Shown: positions 38,101 through 53,100 of the stretch, piece after piece | Layout of the letters: each line of letters opens with the position of its first letter | Numbering within the stretch: position 1 is the stretch's first letter | NCBI RefSeq assembly: GCF_914767665.1 | Contig: NC_059505.1 | Span: 25,169,506 to 25,233,505, forward strand | Direction of reading: 5' to 3' | Length of the DNA stretch: 64,000 nt | From: Harmonia axyridis | Lineage: Eukaryota; Arthropoda; Insecta; Coleoptera; Coccinellidae | Translations under genes and position numbers: made by a program | Notes under the pieces: generated by a model | Seen by the model: only the letters and a program-made list of their open reading frames with translations | What the model was told of the DNA's origin: nothing | Databases searched by the model: none

Positions 38101-41100
38101 TTTGGAATTGATGAAAGTTGAAATAACGATCCTGCGACGGATCTGATTCAAAAACAATATATTTCCAATAGAGGGAAATGATAAGTTGCCCTAAAATATC
38201 ATACTATGAAATGCAACTATAAGTTCAATGCTATTGGTTATTTTAAGTAGTCTAGTGTTGAACATTCGAGTGATTATTTCACATAATATAAAAATTTCAG
38301 CCAGGTGGTAATCTGTTATCATGATAATATAAGTTTTTTTTATATTCTATCTATGCTTCAATAAAAAATTCTGCATAAAGCTTGAAATAATTGTGAATCT
38401 ACATCCACTCGTAAAATTTCAACTCGGTAGGGTCTTTTATCACTGATAATACGAAAATTTTCCTCTAGAGTAGGATAATATTGAAATGATTGAATTTCAT
38501 CATCATAATCCAGATAAAAAGTACCAACCTTCAAACGATACGTGTCAAAATTCGACAGCAGTCCGACCATTAGTTTGTGAGATATTGCGTTGTGAGTGTA
38601 ACTACTTTTGTTATTCGAAAAAAGATGAAAAACAAAGAATTTCGTGTGCTGATATTGCTTCTTGAAGGGAAAAAAAAGTTTAAACAAAATCTTGGCTAGA
38701 TGAAGAGTTTCCGGGGTCTGCACCAGGAAAATCATTGGTATGCTAAGTTTAAACGTGGTGAAATGAGCACCGAAGACGGCGACCGCAGTAGACGCATAAA
38801 AGAGGCTGTCACCCACGAAAAAATCAAAAAAGTTCACAAACTAATTTTGAATGGCAGTAAAGTGCAGTTGATCGAGATAGCACGAATTGTGAAGATATCA
38901 TCTGATCGTGTACATCATATCATTCACGAATATTTGTACATGAGAAAGCTGTGTGCAAAATAGGTGCAGTGCGAGCTCACAATCAATCAAAAGCAATAAC
39001 GTGTTGATGATTCTGAGCAGTTTTTGAAGGTGTTTAAGTGCAATAAACCTGAATTTTTGCGTCGATATGTGATAATGGATGAAACATGGCTCCATCATTC
39101 CACTCCGGAGTCCAATCGACAGTCAGCTGAGTGGACTGCACACGAACCGAATCCAAAGCGAGGAAAAACACAACAGTCAGCTGGCAAGGTTATGGCATTA
39201 GTATTCTGGGATGCGCAATGTATAATATTCATTGATTACCTTCAAAAGGACCAGACCATCAACAGCGATTACTAAATAGCGTTATTGGATCGCTTGAAGG
39301 ATGAAATAGTTAAAAAAGGCCCCATTTGAAGAAAAAAAGGTGCGTGCTGTTTCATCAAGACAGTACGCCGTGTCACAAATCAATTGAAACAATGGCGATA
39401 TTGCATGAATTGGGCTTCGAATTGCTTCTGCATCCACCGTTTTCGCCAGATCTGGCCCCCAGCGACTTTTTCCTCAGACGTCAAAAGAATGATCGCTGGA
39501 AAGAAATTAAGCGCCAATGAAGGAGTAATCGCCGAAACTGAGGCCTATTTTGAAGCGAAAGACAAATCGTACTACAAAAATGGTATCGAAAAATTGGAAG
39601 ATCGCTGTATCGCTCTTGAAGGCAACTATGTTCAATAATTAAATCGAATTTTGCCAAAAAAATGTGTTTTGCTATCGTAGACCGAGGACTTTTCAATTGG
39701 CCTATTACCAGAATCGCATTGACGTTACCGCCGAATATTTAGGAGTATCAGTATCTTCAATTCCATATAAAATAGGACAGGTCTGATAATGACTTCTTAA
39801 TGCAGCATCAAGTTCAAATCACGATTTTCAAGAGCCTGGTTGGGCTGGTCATGGTTTAGGATGGACATTAAAGCACCCAGGTGTGGCACCAGATTGACAA
39901 TTGAACTGGTCAGTTATAAGCTGTAACTTTCTCCTATTTCCTATCGTATCCTCAGGGGTCAAACTGTTTCTCGACCTGTAAATCGTTCAATGAAAGACAA
40001 GATCAAGTAGGTTATATAGTTCCGAAGGTGTACGGCTCAGCCTTCAACTTTTCCATAAATATAAACACACAACATCTTTGCAGTTCTGCAAAATTCAGAT
40101 TATATCGAGTATTTATCAGAAATAACACTCAACCCGTCAAAAATCGCAGTAATACCTGTCATACTAAGTGCTCACATTTCCATATTTGTGGTCAAGACCG
40201 AAAATTGGCTGTTATTTTAATCGGACAACTCGAATTTCCTGTATGCCAGTTGGTTTTCGAATTGCCTTCTTCAGGTCAAAGACCTCCCGAAATTGAACCG
40301 AATAGTACTATCTGAACATGTTGCCGCAAAAAGTGCGTATGGACCATAAAAATGCCAATGCCGAATCTTGAAACGGAGGTAATAATTGGACAGCGCTGTC
40401 GAGTATGTATTTCCGCCACTCATTTTAAATTTTATTCAGTCATTATCTTTTCTCTTCCAATAATACTGGTGCTTGAAATCGCGAAGTAGGTTTTTCATTT
40501 TACGATGTAGGTACTAAAACAGGTGAAATAATCGTTTACATCCAATATCAGATTCCGATGAGGTTTGGTGGAAAGCTTTCACTGAGAAGTTGAACAAAAT
40601 AATATTTCTCGGAAAATAGATATCTACAGGGTGTATCATGAGTATATAATTGGACATATTTGAATTATAGAATCTTGAGCGCGAAATATAAAGATGTAAT
40701 GCAAATCAATTAGATAAAAGTTTCTACCGTCTCAGATAAAAAGTCATTATATTTATTTGTGAACCTTACAATACGTACTATAAACCTCACAAAATTATGC
40801 AAAATAAAAGTTCCTGGCTACTACCAAAGGCGTCCGACGTGGGCAAGAGACTGGTTTGTCCTCTGAAAGTCTACGCCTCTGGCGGAATTGCAATTTTACC
40901 ATAATTTTTTTATTTTCCTAGTAAATATTGTAATTTTCATTCATTGCGATAAAGTAAACATTTATCGAAATATTTGAAGTTTATCATGAGGTTTTACCAT
41001 TTTTTTCTATTGAAGTTTAATTTTCGTAAGTATTACAGAATCGAAAAATTTTGAGAAATAGCAATTCCGCCAAGGGTGTAGAATTTGGAAAGGATGAACT

Positions 41101-44100
41101 ATTCGCTTGCCCCTGTCGTACGCCTCTGGTGGTAGCCAGAGGTGTATTTAGAATAAATTTGTAGGATTTGTAGTGCCTACATTTTCTGCCAAATATGAAA
41201 ATAGTACGTCCAAATATTCCAGTGTATGGGCACAAATAGACAGGAGAAATTTTATTTAGATAATTTGTGTTAAATCTTCATAGTTTGGGTTCAAAATTCT
41301 ATAGATGAAGATGAAATATTCCCAGTTACTTATAATACATCCTGTACTTATATCTTAAATATTTTTCAAAAGTTTTCCCGACGATTTTTGAGGTTTTTTT
41401 TCTGAAATTTCCTATAAGTTTGATTACCTTTTCTGTGAAAAGATTCGTCTTTCCGACCGAAATAGGCTTCAACCACGGCAATCACTTCTTCATTAGAGCC
41501 AAAATCTTTCACAGGAGCACCTTTAAACAGTTGCTGTGGATAGAACAAAGTCTGAATGACACTCAACAGGCTATTATTTTGCATGCACAGTATTTTCCCC
41601 ATAAAAAAACTAGTGTTCATACATACACGAAAATCGTTTTTATCCATTTTGAAAACAACATCAAATGTAGAGACATTTAAGCTTCGATATCTCGGTCCAG
41701 GCTTAACTATGCCTGGTATCAGTGAAAAACACGACACTGGCGGTGCGATCTGTGCGAGACTTATTGAGTAATTAAAAACTTTTATGATCTATCATTTCAA
41801 TGTCTTCAAAATCGCAAAATCCTTTAGTTTCTGGTATACTCACTCAGTCCAATAACAGCTTGGATAAAAAATAATAAATAATCCAAAGATATTAAACAAT
41901 TGATGGTAAAACCAACTTAATTAATTCAATGACTTAATAGTTATGTCAGTGGTTTTTATGTGCCTCATTATTTAAATAAATTTTTGGTTGTTTTTTTCAG
42001 TTCAAAGAGATGGCAGTTGATGCAGTCAATCCTCATCTCTACACTGTTGCAACCCTGACAGGTCATGCTCATATGTGTGCTGGTGAAGGTTATAGCATTG
42101 GTAAGTTGAAATTTCAATTAATTTAAATTTTCTCGCATTGTTCTGAAAACACAACTCATCAGAAATTGAATATGGTGGAGAATTCCGGTCTTTTTGGATG
42201 ATAACATGTTTTGTTCTCAACAAATATTCCTCTGATAATGTTTGCCAATAACCTTGATGTTCATGTTTTGATATAATTATGAGCTCTTCACAAGAAATCA
42301 GATCAAATCTGATCTCTTACAGGGCAGCAATTTTACCTCTGCTTATTTTGCTAACAGTTATAATTTTGACAGTTTGTATTTCATATACTAGTTTTGTAAC
42401 AAAAACTAAGGAATAAAATTTATTTCCCCAAAAAAAAAAAAGATCGTAAAATACGTTCACATTCTATTGTCAAAAACCAAGATGGTGAAGTCGTTCTTTA
42501 TTGTTATAACACTTTCAGTGTCTGTATTTTTTGAATTTTTAACCGGAGATGGTCTCAAACGATAAAACGGATGGACATATCAGATAGGCGCGCCAAAATG
42601 CAATCCTAGGGATATCCGGACCTTGAAATGGGCGATATCTACAAAGTTTTACGCCCACAACTCGAGCTCCTTGAACCTCTTCGTTGCCCCGGCACTGAGA
42701 GGTATTTGCCAAAAACCGCTAATGTCTTGGAAGAATTGGCCTTTCTCTGATGATCTCGATCCCGCTGATAGGTGTGCATCATCTTTCCGAGAAAAGAAAT
42801 TGTGTCGCTCGTTTGATTTCGGTCAAGTAACCTCCGTACAGACCTTCTTAAGTTAGTGAACTTTGGCGAGCATTGGCGTCGACACAATTGGAGAATTTCA
42901 TTATTCAGGTTTCAGTTCTTAGAAGCTTATTCACCTTCATTTTTTGGAAGGAAACAGATGAAGGAACATATCATGTACAATTTATCACATAAAAAATTGA
43001 AATTCATCTAGTAAAACTGACAATCGAAATTTCAATCTAGTCTGATCTGTTGTTGAGAGGATACTGGGTAATTCTTTCAGATGTTCTGCTCGGAGTTTCT
43101 ATGGTTCCTCATGATATCCACATGAAAATTTTAATTTCGTCGGATCTATCGTCACTCAAATATAAGTTTTTTTTTCGATATTCGGCTTCGTTTTTCTCTC
43201 TTTTCTGAAATTATTATTCTACGAGTATTCATATACGCCAAATGTCAACCATTTGAGATATTCTTTTTGAATATTCTCTGGTTTTGGTAACGCGATCAAT
43301 AAGAACTTCCACATGAAGCTTGAAATTGATATTACAAATCTATATCCAATGTTTCATCTTAACCTTGACATTCGACATCCGACCCTGTAAATTTCAAGTT
43401 TGGAGGTTTCCATCTAAGAATTCTAAAAATACACACAACGTGATGAAATAATATCTAATTAAGTATGTAGAGTTCATGCCTTTTAGAAATTACAAAATAT
43501 CAGCTATTGAAGGAAAAGTCGTTGCTGAACTGTCAAAAAAACCCTTTTCACTGCTTCCAAACAAAATTTGAGATTCTTTTCCTAACGTTTTTTTGTATAC
43601 TGGAGGTTAACCTAGAATCAATATTTAATAATAGATGCTGATAAGTATGGGTGAATCATATGAAAATTAAATAAAAAATAACCAAATCCAAATCTTAAAA
43701 ATAAAACAGATACGCACAATCAGAATACATTGGCAATATAGCAATGGGGTTAGAACTTCAGAAATTGCCCGATTTTGTGTGAATAAAGTATGTCGACTGA
43801 TTGGCCATCCTTGACGTCATGCCATTGCTATTGCTAACTATAAATATGACTTTCTTTGATTAAATACTAAGAAGCTCCATCGAATTATGCGACAGTTACC
43901 ATAAAAGTAACATCCAACGACCAAATACAGTTAAATTGATCGCTATGCGAAAATCATCAACGGTTTCTTTTTCATCAACCTTTGATAAACGTATAAATCC
44001 CATCAATAACTGTACTGCACGTCACTGTCCTGTCACTCTCACAACAACGGTATCATCATTCGCAAATTAAAATCCTCCTCCTCTCCACCCATAACTCAAC

Positions 44101-47100
44101 ATTAGCAAAAATAGAAGTGTCTAACTGTTAAAAACGCAACATTCGAACAGCCTTCCAACAAACGGTGCGCTATACGTGTGCCATCGACAAAAATATTTTC
44201 CGCTATATGGCCTCGTTTCATCTCGATCCCAGGTTCATTATAACAGAATCGATGGCATCTGAAGTAAGTGCGGAATCACGTTTATGTAGTACATTAAACG
44301 TTTATACAAACACGAACGTAGTCAGGTGTTGTTTTTATGTGGAAAAAATGCAACACCCACTTCTGGGAAACTCCTCGGTACAGCCGTTAGGTTGTTTCTC
44401 CGGGTTCCGGTGACATGCGAAATTAGGTTATGTCATATTTGAGTATTCAGCACAATTGAGTCTTTCAGAAGGAGACCGTTAGGTAGGTATTTGCTAAATT
44501 GATATGCGTTTCGGTTTTTGCCAGTTTGCTTTAATGAAGAGAACCTTGTTAATTTGGAACCTGAAATGGTAGCTTCGTTTAGAAGGATTAGGCACGACTC
44601 ACCAGAATTCACCCATTTTTGAAGGGTATTGATGCGCCAATTATTTTATGTAATTTGTAAAATTCACCGTCTACTAGAATACTATTCTGGTCTGTTATTA
44701 ACAGCCGAGAGTGTTCTCAAATTATGGACAATGGATTCTGTCGATTATCGTGATTTTTTTCGATTATTATGATTAACTTCGTTAACATAAAATATCTGTT
44801 GGACGATTCAGGATTCAGGTGTAATACCCCCAAGAAATTTTATGTTCTAAATAATTCAAAAAATACCCATCTGAAAATTAGATTGAACTGAAATTTAGAA
44901 ATCAGTTACAAAATGGCGGAAGGAATGTTCATGCAAATTTAAAATATTTAGAAGGTATGAAACTTCGATATATGTATATTCGTTCGATTTCACTAGAATT
45001 AGGTATTCATTAAAGTTTTTCATCGATAAAGTGGTTTATCCAAAAGTCAGCTATGTAGCTCTGATAATGGAAGAACGGTTCGTGTTTTGATAACGCTTGG
45101 AATCAGAGTATATATCGAATTTTTCTGTAACCTACTTGCAGAGTGCGTCTTAGAAATTCCAAAAACTTAAAAGATATTAAAAAGACGTATTTTTACAGTG
45201 TCGAGTCAATATCAAAAAGACACAGCTTGAAAAAAAAAAAAATTGTATATTTCAATAAAAAAACAAATTTGAATGTAGGTATTAGTGGCTGGTGATAATG
45301 GCATATATTGAAAAAAAAAATCCACGTTTTCTGGTTTAGAGTTTATCACATCATTTGTCAATAATTGATGAATGAAATTGTGTTGAAAGTATCACTTAAT
45401 TTTATATTTTCATGGAAAGTTACAGACCAGGAAGTTCTGACTTCAGATATATCTCGAAGACTGCATCAAGCAGGTTAATATCTTCTTCTTCCTCAGCCTT
45501 CAGATTGATACATTGGAGCAAAAATCTGCATGCCAAATTGGGCGAAATAATTATATGAATACTAATTTGTATTAATGTCCTTAATGCCGACACAAAATCC
45601 AACTGTGGGAATTAGTTTTGACATATAGAACTCATAGTAATTCTTTCAAATATTTTAGTTGAACGATCTTCATGAAATTTTGTATTCAAGCCGGTAGCCA
45701 AAGACTGTTGAAATAATAGGTACATATGAAAAACCCTAATAAACAGTGCTAGAAGACTACCTATAATAATAATAATGTTTATTGACTACAACCTACAATT
45801 TGAATTACAGTTTAAAAGAAAGAACACTAGTTTTTCGATGAACGATAAGGTTCGACTCAACGATGACGAATCCTTAGTAAAATTCAATTCTGTCCCTAAT
45901 AAAAGATCCGACCAAGTTGAGATTCTGCGAGTAAATTAAATATAACGAAGTCAAAATTTATGCAAAATTTCATGTTGACCGCGTCATCAGAATAAAAAAA
46001 AATAGAAAAGCAAAATATCGAAACAAAATTGATTTATGCAGCCTTTGATAACACAGAACTGTCGATGTGATACTCGTTTATTAAAAGATATTCAACTATA
46101 TTTTTCAAGTTCTGTGGCCTCTCGAAAGCTCCTGTCTTCACCTTATTTCGTTTCTCTTGATTTTTTAATATTTATTATTTCAGTTTTTGAAAATTTCATG
46201 ACTTGTGAATTAAAATCAGTAACAACATTGGAATGGTTTTCACACCCTTTCCAATTCTAAGCGTGGATTGTTGTATTGATTTTTAAAAACGAAATGTCAA
46301 AATTTGGTTCCAGGATTCCAATAAAAAAATTATTACATTATGAATCGAAAAATTAATAGTTGTGAGCACATATCAACATGCACTTAAAGAAATAAAATGA
46401 ATAAGTATTCATGCAACTATTTATTACATTAATCCATTAGTTCTGATTGATCTAGAGTGTTCCCAATAACAATTTTTTTGATGAAGATTGTTACCACTCC
46501 TTGGTAGTGAAGTCCTACTGATCCTGTTCTTTTATCTCTCGCCAGTGTTGTAATGATTGACAATCCTTGAACAGATTCACCTGTTCTTCATTCTTGTGAC
46601 TAGAAACAATATCGATATAACCTCGTCAAGAATACTGCATCAGTTTAATTGAGTAGAGATACTAATTTTATGACCACTCAATAATTATGTTAATTTGAGA
46701 ATGCACTGTGTTGCCATAAATATTGCTGAGTAAGCAGCAGCATATTGGTTTTTTCTGTTGATGCAGGACCTTGACTTTATATTTTTAAATAATTTATGTG
46801 AATAGTACTGTACTATAGAATGTGGCTTTTTATTTTAATCCCTGATTTGCATAAATCGTCACATATCATGAATAAAAGCTGTTTTATGTCGTTCAGCAAT
46901 ATTTATTGGAAAGGTTTTTATCACTAGGTTAGAGGATGATTCTGCTTTGTTCAATATTGTTTCCAGTCCAGTTCGGTATTTTCGCGAATTATTGGAGGTT
47001 GTAGTTTCATGATTTTGTTGGGTACTATTTTCAAAAACACAAATTTATGTATCTTTATAAGTATTATAGGGCAGGCAAAGCATAATCCAAGGATGAAAAA

Positions 47101-50100
47101 TTTTTAAAAACATTTTCTGGTTGCCACGAATTTTTAATTTGTATTTTGGGAGTATTTCAGAGTTAATACGGTGCTGTTGAATTTTTGGTGAAGTCTTGGT
47201 TTTTTTTTTTTTTTGGGAGAATAAGATCACAATGTCAATGATTTTTCTAACGGCATTCTATTAGGGGTTTCAACAGATTATTATTTCGGTATTTTTGTGT
47301 TCTCAAATAATCGAAAAACTCAAGATGCATGGACAAAATGGAATACTATAAATATATTTAAGCCTTGCACCCAAATAGAGTGACAAAATGAATTTGGCTT
47401 TGTTGAAGATTAATTCTGAATGCTTTCTAAAAATAAACTTGTTAATTTCTTGATACATATAAAGAAATTATTAGGGTATTATTCATTCATTGCCAAATTT
47501 TTGAGTTCAACATGCACCATAGATGGGAAAACCTATTAGATGTAGTATAAGCAGAGCCTATAGGTGTTGTTTTAAGCCTCCATCAAAATATAAAAAAAAT
47601 ATATGGAATCAGGGGATGTAGATTCAGAATCTATGAAAAATATTGGAATTTGTATCTTTCTGTGTGTAACGCTATATTTATGTGTGTGTGTCGTTACACA
47701 CACACGTTATGATGTTAATACGCCACTGATTATTGTTTCAAAGATATCGGGCTCAAATTCGTTGCGACTATGCGGATCCACTGTCCTCACAAGCCTTTTG
47801 AAATATGTGGGAATCGAAGATTCAGATTCCTGAATTTTTCGACTTTTTCGGTATTTTAGTTGTCAACGAACTTTAGATAACCAGGGCCGGCGTGAGTAAT
47901 TTTGCGTCTGAAGCAAAGAATTTTTCGGTTCCCCTGGTGAAAAAGCATCAATAACAACATGTCCTCCCCAAAAAAAAAAATAGCACCTGCTCCAATGACA
48001 ATACAAAACTTTCTTCTTCCGATGAAGAATTTTGAAATCGTGCGTATGAAAAATTAAATTTTAGTGTAACATGTGTTCCGCCATTTGTCATTTGTTCATT
48101 CCCAAACTGTAATTAGTTTGGGATGAAAAATAGTAGGAATTTTCGTTAAAAAGTGAAGATAGTGGTGTTTTTCGTCTTTGTGAAATACATAATGATTTTA
48201 TTCCTCTTCCAATGGAGAGAATAGGAAATTCTGTATATATTTGTTGGGCTGCCAAGTGTTATTTTTTATACAGGCGGCTTAGTAAAAGCGATTTGGAGTT
48301 TTTCACTGCAGTAAACGTAGACAAACGTAGCGGAGCGGAACAACCTTATGTTGTTCTCCAGAATTAAGGATGAAATATGAAAAGGTGACCAGCAAACTTG
48401 GCCGAATGGCCGCCTCTCAAATAGAGGCGGTCGTTTCACTTTTTCACCCCTAACACCGGCCCTGCAGATAACCATTATCGAGCAATCAATGTCACAAGGT
48501 CTCACGATGTCCGATGATATCGGTAGCAATCGTACAGTTGATTTTTTAGTTATCCGTGATTCACAGAAATTCGGGTTTTGCGGATTTTTTTTGCATATTT
48601 ATTATCAGAAATTCTTAACCAGCTTTAGATCAACTCTTGAAGACAACAGAAAAAATTGGGGCGTGGCCGCGTCTATCAAAAATACGAACAAATCAGGAAT
48701 TATGATACAATTTTGCAATTGATTACATGCTGAATATGTATCTTGGCGCGCTTGTAAGTCATCTGGGTTGAAACTCGTGCACCTTAAGGACCATACTCCT
48801 TTGATCTATTTCAAGTAATTCAGTCGAAATTTAGATCGGCGACGCTTCTTGTTTCAATAGCCTAACAACTAAGAAGTTCAACAATGGTTTTTCATTCTTT
48901 TTTTTTTTTGCTATTCAGTATATATTTATACTACAATCGTATAGAGTATTCGAATGTGCCAATATAAGAGTTTCAACTACAATCCTACAATGGAGAATAC
49001 TCCTCAATTTGGGTTATTACTTAAACTTGATTATCATTAGTTTCATTGATGATTTGACCGAAATCCCTGCAAAAAACTGATTTCAAAAATGGATTAAACT
49101 ACATCGTTACGCTCCAAACTGGCCACCTTATATCTATCTTTGTTTATATACCCAATCAAAGTAACGCTTCAAATTTTAAATGCCCGCATATATATTTTTT
49201 TTAGGTTATCAAATATTTTTTTAATGAAAGATAGAAATGGTACATACCATTTCTACTTTGGAATGTCACGTTTCGATGATAATCCATAACAAATACCAAA
49301 GCGTCGTTGGAAGGAATCCCTCTTTCTCTAAGTTATCACCTCAAGAGGTGGATCCGTAATATTTTACTGGACGAGCACACCTCTGCTATTTCATACATCA
49401 TTTAAAGGCAACACCTACAGTATCGATTCTTCTCTGCTAGATATGTATCAGAAAAGATCCAATTATAATTCTGTTCAAATCCTGAACGGAGAAAAAATTT
49501 TATTACCGCGATGTATAGGAAGTTGATGACAGGCTTTTTGGTGGCCAAATTACAGACCCATAAATCGTATAAGTGTATAAGACCGGCCTTAGAGGTTATT
49601 GACACATATGGGAAACAAAAGAAAAGCGTGATGGGCCACGGAGTTGAACAAACTTTAATCCGCAGATCTGATTTCCTAGACAGAATATTCTTGTGCCCGG
49701 TCAGTTATTAGGAACGGCTTTCTTGGATCATTGCAGAGATCACGAAGGCTTTGTGGTCGATTGTGAGCTTTTTCTAACGTTTTATCCAATTTGACTATTA
49801 TGCAATTGTTTTCGAAGATTTTCGAGCTGCATTCACCTCTTAACTGAATTGATTAAGTGTGGTAGATTCAGCTGTTTATGTTATGAAATGAAATATAAAG
49901 AGCTCAAGAAGCTGCAAAATAAAGACCCAAAAAAGCACATATGGTACCGTTTTTTATTATGATGTTTTGAAAATTATATAATCTAAGTCTAAGTGGAGGT
50001 CTTGATGAGCAATTTAGAGCGTTGTAAAGTGTGACAAAGATGAAAATGAAACAAATCAGTACATGGGTATAGCAATTAGAATTACATTGCAAATATTTCT

Positions 50101-53100
50101 AAGCTTCATACAACCGTGTGTTCTCGATTTCTGTGTGATCACATATCGTCTCGTAGGTGTGTAAAGGTTTAGGGCTCTGTTCTTGACCATTAGCAAATTC
50201 ATGCCGAAATTGGGAAGAGCACTTTACGAACCCTTTCTTAAATGCTATTCTTCTTCTTCATCGTATGTTAGGACTGTGTTCACATCAATGGTGTCTTAGT
50301 TGCAGCTGTCTTGACGGAGACCAAGTTTTTTTTTATTTCCTTTCCTTTGCTTTCTTTGCCAACCGATCATCTGAAATTCTATTCACGTGGTCTCTCCATT
50401 CCTTTCGCCGGTTTCTTGACCATTTTACAAAATCCTGGATGTCACATATCACTCTTATGTCTTCGCTCATCTTGTGGTCAAGTAACATGTATCCCGCTAT
50501 CGATCTCAAAGTGCGCATTTCAGTTGTTCTCAGAAGCTGTCTAGTCATGGTGTTCTCCGCTCTGGTCTCAATCGCGTGTCATCACGCTGGTCTTATATAT
50601 CCTGATTTTGCTTCTTGTGCTCATATATTCATTCCGCCAAATTATATCTCTCAAGTACCCTGCTGTTTATGATGCCCTTGTTGTTTGGATTTTGACTTCA
50701 TTCTTCAAATTCCTATCACTAGTTACGTCCTAGATATTTGAATTACATAACTTGTTCCACACCCTGATCGTATACAGCGAGTTTACATTTTCTTAGTTCT
50801 TTGACACCGTGAGAGAATTTGTTTTCTTCACGGATATTTGCATGTTGAAAACTTTTGGTGTTTTCTAGAAATACTATTAAATGTTGACACCTTCTCGAAT
50901 AACCCTGCAGAAACCAACATGTTAACACTCTGAAATGTGCTTCATAGTTTTAGAGAATTGCAGTGACATGTGTCTGCGCAAAACGAGTAGAAAGCTATAG
51001 ATCCTGTTACATTTACATTTCTGATCCCTCTCCAAATATTTATTATCAAAAACACTGTCATTACTATTGATAAACCAGTGCTAGAACCGAAAACTTTTCT
51101 GCATATTCAGAACACGGTCAGAATGTTTTCAGAACAATGCCTTCGTGGCTAGCTGACCACGGCATGAAGACGATACTCTCTACTTATAGTCTCGAAATGC
51201 TTCATTGATTGAAAAATAGTTATTTATAATACAAGTGCAGAAGGCATTGGTATTCTTCCACGAGATCAAAATTCAAAAACGAGCCACGAAGTGGCGAGTT
51301 TTGGAATGAACGAGTGGTAGAATGAGCCTTCTGTACGAGTATTATACATTATTTTCTCTAATTCATTGCATTTTCATTGAAATTAATGAAATATTTCCAT
51401 AAATATAATTTAGTGATTTTTGCATTGAAAAATGTTGGTTAGCAGAACTGATTTCTTTAAGGCAAATTGATGAATTGACAGATAAAGCCGTGGCGGAAAG
51501 TTCGGAGTACCAACATAGAATAATAAAATATAACCATGAAAACTGTGCGTTTCTGATATATTCTCGCACGATTCTGTTCTACAATATGTGGAAGAATGAA
51601 CGGAATAACCACAGAATTGGAGAAATAGATTTTATGTTCCGTTTTTCTGCCTCACCTTATGCAATCGCCTGGGTGATAACTTAATAATACTTCCATCGGT
51701 AGATTCAAAAATAAAAGTTAATTTACTTGTTTATTTTGCATATTCAATTGTTGAAATTGTATATTCACCATCAAAATTATATTTCAGTTATGGATAACGG
51801 CCCAGCCAGAAAAATCAAACATGCCGAAAATCTTCAGGAGAGAGGAGAGGAAATTAGCGAACCCTTCGACATTTCCTCCATACGCAAAGAAGACGTGGAC
51901 TTCCATCAGGGACAAGCGTATGGTGATGACTTACTTCAGTGCAACAATCTTCCTTCCTCAAGAACTCCTAGAGGACATCAAGGTCGGTATTATCGAAATT
52001 GTCTTCAATGGCTCCATTTCTTTCGAACGATATGAATTATCATGAATAATTTAGATTTCATTTGGCCCATAAGGATGTATTTTAGCTTTAGAATCGATCA
52101 TAATACTTTTAAAGGGCATTTACAGATTCCTTGCTCTCGAATGTTATGATTATGTTAACAGAGTTGAAACACTATCAATGACGATTACTATATTAATTTC
52201 CATCTGATTTCAATGCCTGTAAAAAATAACAATTATTGAGTAACAAATAGCTAAAAATGCTAATAAAATAGCACAAAGTAGTAACGCAAGTGCATGAGAG
52301 GTGGTTTTGTGACTGCAGACCCCCAAAGATGCTAACAATTTGAATTTTTTCCAAAGTCCATTTTTTCAGTTATGAACGTAGATAAAAGGAGAGTATGTTA
52401 TTTTCAGTAATTTTGTCCCCAACATGAACTATCAAATTTGAAGGGCTCGGAAATGAGAAAATGTCAGTGATACGATATTTCACTCAATTCGCGAGATTCT
52501 CTACAATGAACGCACTTGTTATGTCCCATAGTGAATCAACGTTTCATATTAAATCAAAATATATTGAAATAAATACCTCAATGTATCAGAAATTCAGAAA
52601 ACAAACTTCGAGCGCGCCAAAAAGACGTGTAACAACCGATGGCACTAGGAGAGCAATAGTTGCCAAACCTTGGATTTCAGCAGGTAGATACAGAAAATAA
52701 TAAATATTCTGCTTATTATAAATTCGACAATTAGGAAAAATATCAGATTCCAAATATTGAAATTTGCATATTTAATCGGGAATCACTCAAATAAATATAT
52801 TTCATCCGAAATAATATATATTCATAATGATATGGTAAAATTGTGGATTTAAAAATATATCACAATCCGACAACGTAATCTAACCATGTTGGAGACATGT
52901 AAAAATTCCGTATATTTCCTCTATGTTCATTACTCTATGGAATATTCATATACAATTCTGACAGAAGTTTGGTTATGCTTCGTTACCGGGCGGTCTATTA
53001 TTATTTGTACTTGTTGTCCGCAATGAGGAAATCACGTTTAAGTTAAAAGTAGGACAGCTTCTATTCATTACTTTTTTTTTGTTATAATGGGCTTTTGGCT

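Noticed and set aside
47680..47705. GTGTGTGTGTCG / ACACACACAC palindrome
   Set aside because: A short dinucleotide microsatellite that inverts at its centre; no further structure around it.
50265..50672. 135-codon plus-strand frame
   Set aside because: It is the complement of the LINE fragment on the minus strand.
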